Assembly: GCA_002308475.1 (NCBI GenBank)
Contig: DBVL01000002.1
Location: 176 to 8,833, forward strand
Reading direction: 5' to 3'
Length of the DNA: 8,658 nt
Source of the DNA: Spirochaetales bacterium UBA1265
GTDB lineage: Bacteria; Spirochaetota; Spirochaetia; Sphaerochaetales; Sphaerochaetaceae
Shown piece by piece: positions 7,801-8,658 of the stretch. The position numbers and the translations under genes were made by a program. The notes under the pieces are model-generated. The model worked only from the letters and a program-made list of their open reading frames with translations. It was not told where the DNA came from and did not search any database. Every line of letters begins with the position of its first letter. The first letter of the stretch is position 1.

Positions 7801-8050
7801 CAGTCTTGAGCTCCATGAAACGGCCACCGACAAGATAAGAGGCAATAATATTCTGAGCCAGCTGAGTATGTGGGCCGGCTGCAGGACCAAGCGGGGTCGC
7901 ACATTTCTGACCGAAAACCTCTATGCCGTGTCCGCCATTATGATAGAAATTATCCTTATGGATCCCGAAAATTGATTCATGGTTCCTGAATTCTGTGAAG
8001 ACTCTCTCAATGAGTTCCTGGAATGGAACCGGACGCATTTTATCACCCAT
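4859..8050 (-). CDS. ygfK: YgfK-type multidomain flavin/iron-sulfur oxidoreductase (annotated elsewhere as putative selenate reductase subunit)
   Basis: This 1063-aa protein closely resembles E. coli YgfK along its length, starting with MGDKMRPVPF (E. coli MGDIMRPIPF). Residues 1 to about 440 form a DPD-like FMN barrel: ATPLGPAAGPHTQ (51-63), MELKTV (79-84), MHGCPP with C234, FVKLNP (255-260), LTNT (318-321) and ISYSGGA then DIFDTGIRPITLATDML (364-393). A helical iron-sulfur domain follows (C459, C464, C468; C504, C507, C511, C515). Next come an FAD site GAGPAG (560-565), a pyridine-nucleotide site TGGGNTAMDCAR (687-698) and the second FAD contact AIGDM (825-829). Two [4Fe-4S] sites close the protein: C929, C932, C936, C939, C943-P and C972, C975, C978, C982. 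A Cys-rich acidic insert (863-894) sits before the last domain. The ATG at 8050 has AAAGGAG (8058-8064) 7 nt upstream. Likely role: cytoplasmic ring reductase moving electrons between NAD(P)H and a purine-derived substrate. 'Selenate reductase' is a name from an E. coli phenotype, with no support in this sequence. Confidence 0.95.
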   Translation of the reverse strand: MGDKMRPVPFQELIERVFTEFRNHESIFGIHKDNFYHNGGHGIEVFGQKCATPLGPAAGPHTQLAQNIIASYLVGGRFMELKTVQIMDYLGEKNMIAKPCIDARDECHNVEWSTEYTLPMAYDEYLKAWMVLHVLQALMTGKKESPDFIFNMSVGYNLEGIKEPKMQTYINGMMDATTSPLFEEYKSQLQALIDEGEFYAGSEFEKNAGALEGLVGRISPKICTSTTISTMHGCPPKEIEAICRYMLTEKHLNTFVKLNPTLLGYDKARSILDSIGFEHVGLKRETFEHDLQFPDAVAMLHRLVDLAKEEKLGFGVKLTNTLANVNDGKVLPGDERYMSGRALMPASITVAAMLSEEFDGKLPISYSGGATAFSVKDIFDTGIRPITLATDMLKPGGYSRMEQMAEILDKESKSWDRSTIDHKAVRELADTASQKKYLQKDFRGFNKAKTEDELPIFNCYVAPCQEACPIHQDIPDYVSLVGEGRYADALAVIYDGNALPNITCNICDHQCQFHCSRMDYEGPVQIRQMKKIAVEKGTEEYMKLWEAPEGQSEIKAAVVGAGPAGLSAAYFLARSGFDTTIFEKAENAGGVVANIIPKFRIAPEAVQADIDFVAAHGAKFVFGVKKEDVSVKALKDKGYSYIFYAVGSEKDNEIKVEGDSDKLLGSLEFLQLFREGKASLGKKVVVTGGGNTAMDCARAAKRTPGVEEVCVVYRRSKNEMPADPEEFEMAVEDGIKFYFLANPKKLEGGKLTCVKMALGEPDASGRRRPVETDQSISLDCHTLITAIGEHADTKAITELGIPCSDKGWPIVNKETNETEVKDVYAIGDMATGPSTVVKCIASARKAVEDVLDKVIGEAEEQECDCGKAGCDGSCESCGEEELEEDDEAYIEAEDNFFKGISKRKTHLCTKAEKICKDMEKFAKQEAQRCMDCSYLCNKCVDVCPNRANVAIDMRFSENSDDPFQILHIDAYCNECGNCATFCNHNGKPYRDKFTVFSRMDDFEESSNSGFIVDADQVKVRLFGNIIDCRIDGEGNLIGQVPPLVKDMIEQVFFCYDYLLTRMD
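5420..5464 (-). other. Cys-rich insert in YgfK (residues 863-877)
   Basis: The peptide CDCGKAGCDGSCESC (five Cys: 863, 865, 870, 874, 877) is followed by an acidic run (EELEEDDEAYIEAED, 880-894). It lies between the NAD(P)H/FAD module and the C-terminal two-cluster ferredoxin domain. The E. coli protein, as I recall it, has a short linker with no Cys cluster here. It may bind an additional metal or iron-sulfur centre, or a selenium/sulfur species; the function is unknown. Confidence 0.7.
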
Positions 8051-8087
8051 ACAAATACTCCTTTAGTTTCGTATATAGACTATTTTC

Positions 8088-8115
8088 ATTTTAAACCAAA
8101 ATCATGGTATGTCAA
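8088..8115 (-). promoter_or_regulatory. Sigma-70 promoter of the ygfK-ssnA-hydroxylase operon
   Basis: A perfect -35 box TTGACA (8115-8110) and a -10 box TAAAAT (8093-8088, 5 of 6 to consensus) are separated by 16 bp. The predicted transcript start is near 8081, giving a leader of about 30 nt that contains AAAGGAG before the ygfK ATG. This is the only convincing promoter on this strand upstream of the gene set, so the whole run is probably one transcript. Confidence 0.75.
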
Positions 8116-8119
8116 AATA

Positions 8120-8139
8120 ATTTGCAACAATGCGCAACA
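8120..8139 (-). repeat. Tandem 10-bp repeat, candidate regulator site upstream of the ygfK promoter
   Basis: On the minus strand TGTTGCGCAT (8139-8130) is followed directly by TGTTGCAAAT (8129-8120), 8 of 10 identical, so the GTTGC cores sit exactly one helical turn apart on the same DNA face. The outer TTGC/GCAA (8122-8137) also makes a short dyad. The block ends 4 bp before the -35 box and is centred about 49 bp upstream of the predicted transcript start, a place used by activators that touch RNA polymerase. No known regulator was recognised. Confidence 0.4.
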
Positions 8140-8145
8140 GCGCCA

Positions 8146-8224
8146 TTTTTTTAGTTATAACTCAATTTTTCTATATGTTTTTATGGAAAAGCTAATTCTT
8201 TTTAGTTATTTTTAGGTTTAGTTA
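8146..8224. repeat. AT-rich spacer with three TTTAGTTA copies and phased T-tracts
   Basis: TTTAGTTA occurs at 8150-8157, 8201-8208 and 8217-8224 on the plus strand, with a near copy TTTAGTTT at 8062-8069. T-tracts lie at 8146-8152, 8166-8170, 8178-8182, 8199-8203 and 8209-8213, with centres 19, 12, 21 and 10 bp apart, close to multiples of a helical turn. This suggests intrinsically bent DNA and possible regulator sites between the two divergent promoters. There is no plausible gene in this stretch. Such repeats can arise by chance in AT-rich DNA. Confidence 0.3.
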
Positions 8225-8242
8225 AATGGGAAAACAATTATG

Positions 8243-8271
8243 TTTACAAATAATATGGGCTGTGCGATAAT
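8243..8271 (+). promoter_or_regulatory. Sigma-70 promoter of the divergent PLP-enzyme gene
   Basis: The -35 box TTTACA (8243-8248, 5 of 6) and -10 box GATAAT (8266-8271, 5 of 6) are separated by the ideal 17 bp. The predicted transcript start is near 8278, leaving about 28 nt of leader that contains the GGAGG ribosome binding site (8296-8300). Confidence 0.7.
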
Positions 8272-8305
8272 CTAGACAAAAGAAGAAAAAAGCGCGGAGG
8301 TTTTC

Positions 8306-8658
8306 ATGCTTATCAATCTTAAAGTGAATAAAAAAATCAGAGAAAGGAACATTCAGGTCTGCCGTGAAAAGGGAATTCTTCTCCCAACATTCAAGCAGAT
8401 GGTGGATCCTTCAGGAGTCCCTGCTGAAATCAAAGAGAAACTTGCAAAAACCGGTCTTTGGGATGTAGACCCAGTGAACCTTTACAGGATCACATGGCAC
8501 AATGAGCCTAAAGAAAAGGGTGGACTCTTCGGTGAGGTCAACTATATTGAAGTACCAAGAAAGCTGACAGGAACAAAGGCAAGGATTTTTGCACTGGTCG
8601 GAAAATACTTCCCAACAGGTGCCCACAAGGTAGGAGCCACATACTCATGTCTGGCACC
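8306..8658 (+). CDS. Fold-type II PLP-dependent enzyme, TrpB/cysteine-synthase-like (5' part only)
   Basis: The frame is open from the ATG at 8306 to the right edge (117 full codons). GGAGG (8296-8300) lies 5 nt before the ATG. The protein begins MLINLKVNKKIRERN and is rich in Lys/Glu. The informative stretch is FPTGAHKVGATYSC (102-115): it resembles the PTGSHK signature around the PLP-binding lysine in the tryptophan-synthase-beta family, so K108 is the likely Schiff-base lysine. The preceding EVPRKLTGTKARIFALVGKY (82-101) fits the beta strand leading to that site. It is not YgeX (diaminopropionate ammonia-lyase), whose lysine context differs. The reaction is unknown to me; similar clostridial proteins are usually listed only as PLP-dependent enzymes. 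It is transcribed away from ygfK from its own promoter in a shared control region, so a linked role (for example handling an amino acid produced from the ring) is plausible but unproven. Confidence 0.8.
   Translation, partial: MLINLKVNKKIRERNIQVCREKGILLPTFKQMVDPSGVPAEIKEKLAKTGLWDVDPVNLYRITWHNEPKEKGGLFGEVNYIEVPRKLTGTKARIFALVGKYFPTGAHKVGATYSCLA

Noticed and set aside
4859..8050. Naming YgfK a selenate reductase
   Set aside because: That name comes from an E. coli mutant phenotype; the protein has no molybdopterin-binding domain and its domains point to NAD(P)H-linked ring reduction.
8091..8099. TTGGTTTAA resembling the B. subtilis PucR purine-regulator box
   Set aside because: It has one extra T relative to the core TTGGTTAA, lacks the upstream conserved C, and overlaps the -10 box in AT-rich DNA; too weak to call.
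8132..8152. Small GCGC-AACA-GCGC hairpin followed by T7 on the plus strand, resembling a terminator
   Set aside because: The stem is only 4 bp (7 with a bulge) and no plus-strand gene precedes it; the sequence is better explained by the GTTGC tandem repeat upstream of the ygfK promoter.
8411..8626. Minus-strand open frame of 71 codons
   Set aside because: It is antisense to the PLP enzyme, which has a promoter, a Shine-Dalgarno and a family motif in its own frame.
8306..8658. Identification of the PLP enzyme as YgeX (diaminopropionate ammonia-lyase)
   Set aside because: YgeX has its PLP lysine in an NAFKMLGG context and a different N-terminus; here it is PTGAHKVGA.

Overview
The window carries one long minus-strand operon and the start of a divergent plus-strand gene. 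All are accessory purine/heterocycle catabolism genes of an anaerobic bacterium. The mid-range GC content, strong AGGAGG-type ribosome binding sites, tight gene packing and a ygfK-ssnA-molybdenum hydroxylase cluster suggest a gut-type member of the Clostridia (perhaps Lachnospiraceae). This taxonomic guess is an inference; no rRNA or housekeeping marker is present.

Layout, in the direction of transcription on the minus strand: a sigma-70-type promoter (8088-8115); ygfK (8050-4859), a giant flavin/iron-sulfur oxidoreductase; a 14-nt gap; ssnA (4844-3483), a metal-dependent amidohydrolase; an 86-nt gap holding a strong 16-bp RNA hairpin; then a three-subunit xanthine-dehydrogenase-family molybdenum hydroxylase. 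Its subunits are the molybdopterin subunit (3396-1231), the 2x[2Fe-2S] subunit (1231-749, sharing 1 nt) and the FAD subunit (761 to the left edge, overlapping by 13 nt, incomplete). On the plus strand, a second promoter (8243-8271) drives a fold-type II PLP enzyme that starts at 8306 and runs off the right edge. The 255-nt divergent region between the two start codons holds both promoters, a tandem 10-bp repeat next to the ygfK -35 box, three TTTAGTTA copies and roughly helically phased T-tracts.

How the genes may work together: ygfK, ssnA, ygfM and xdhD are neighbours in E. coli too, and such genes have been linked to selenium-dependent molybdenum hydroxylases and to anaerobic urate/purine breakdown by gut bacteria. 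The molybdenum subunit keeps the residues that mark purine-type enzymes. The N-terminal third of YgfK reads as a dihydropyrimidine-dehydrogenase (DPD)-like FMN barrel, placed in a different order from DPD. A coherent model is that the hydroxylase adjusts the oxidation state of a purine carbon, possibly in the reductive direction, YgfK reduces the purine-derived ring, and SsnA hydrolyses a C-N bond of the reduced ring. The substrate assignments are inference, not read from the sequence. No tRNA, rRNA, CRISPR, insertion sequence or intrinsic terminator was found.
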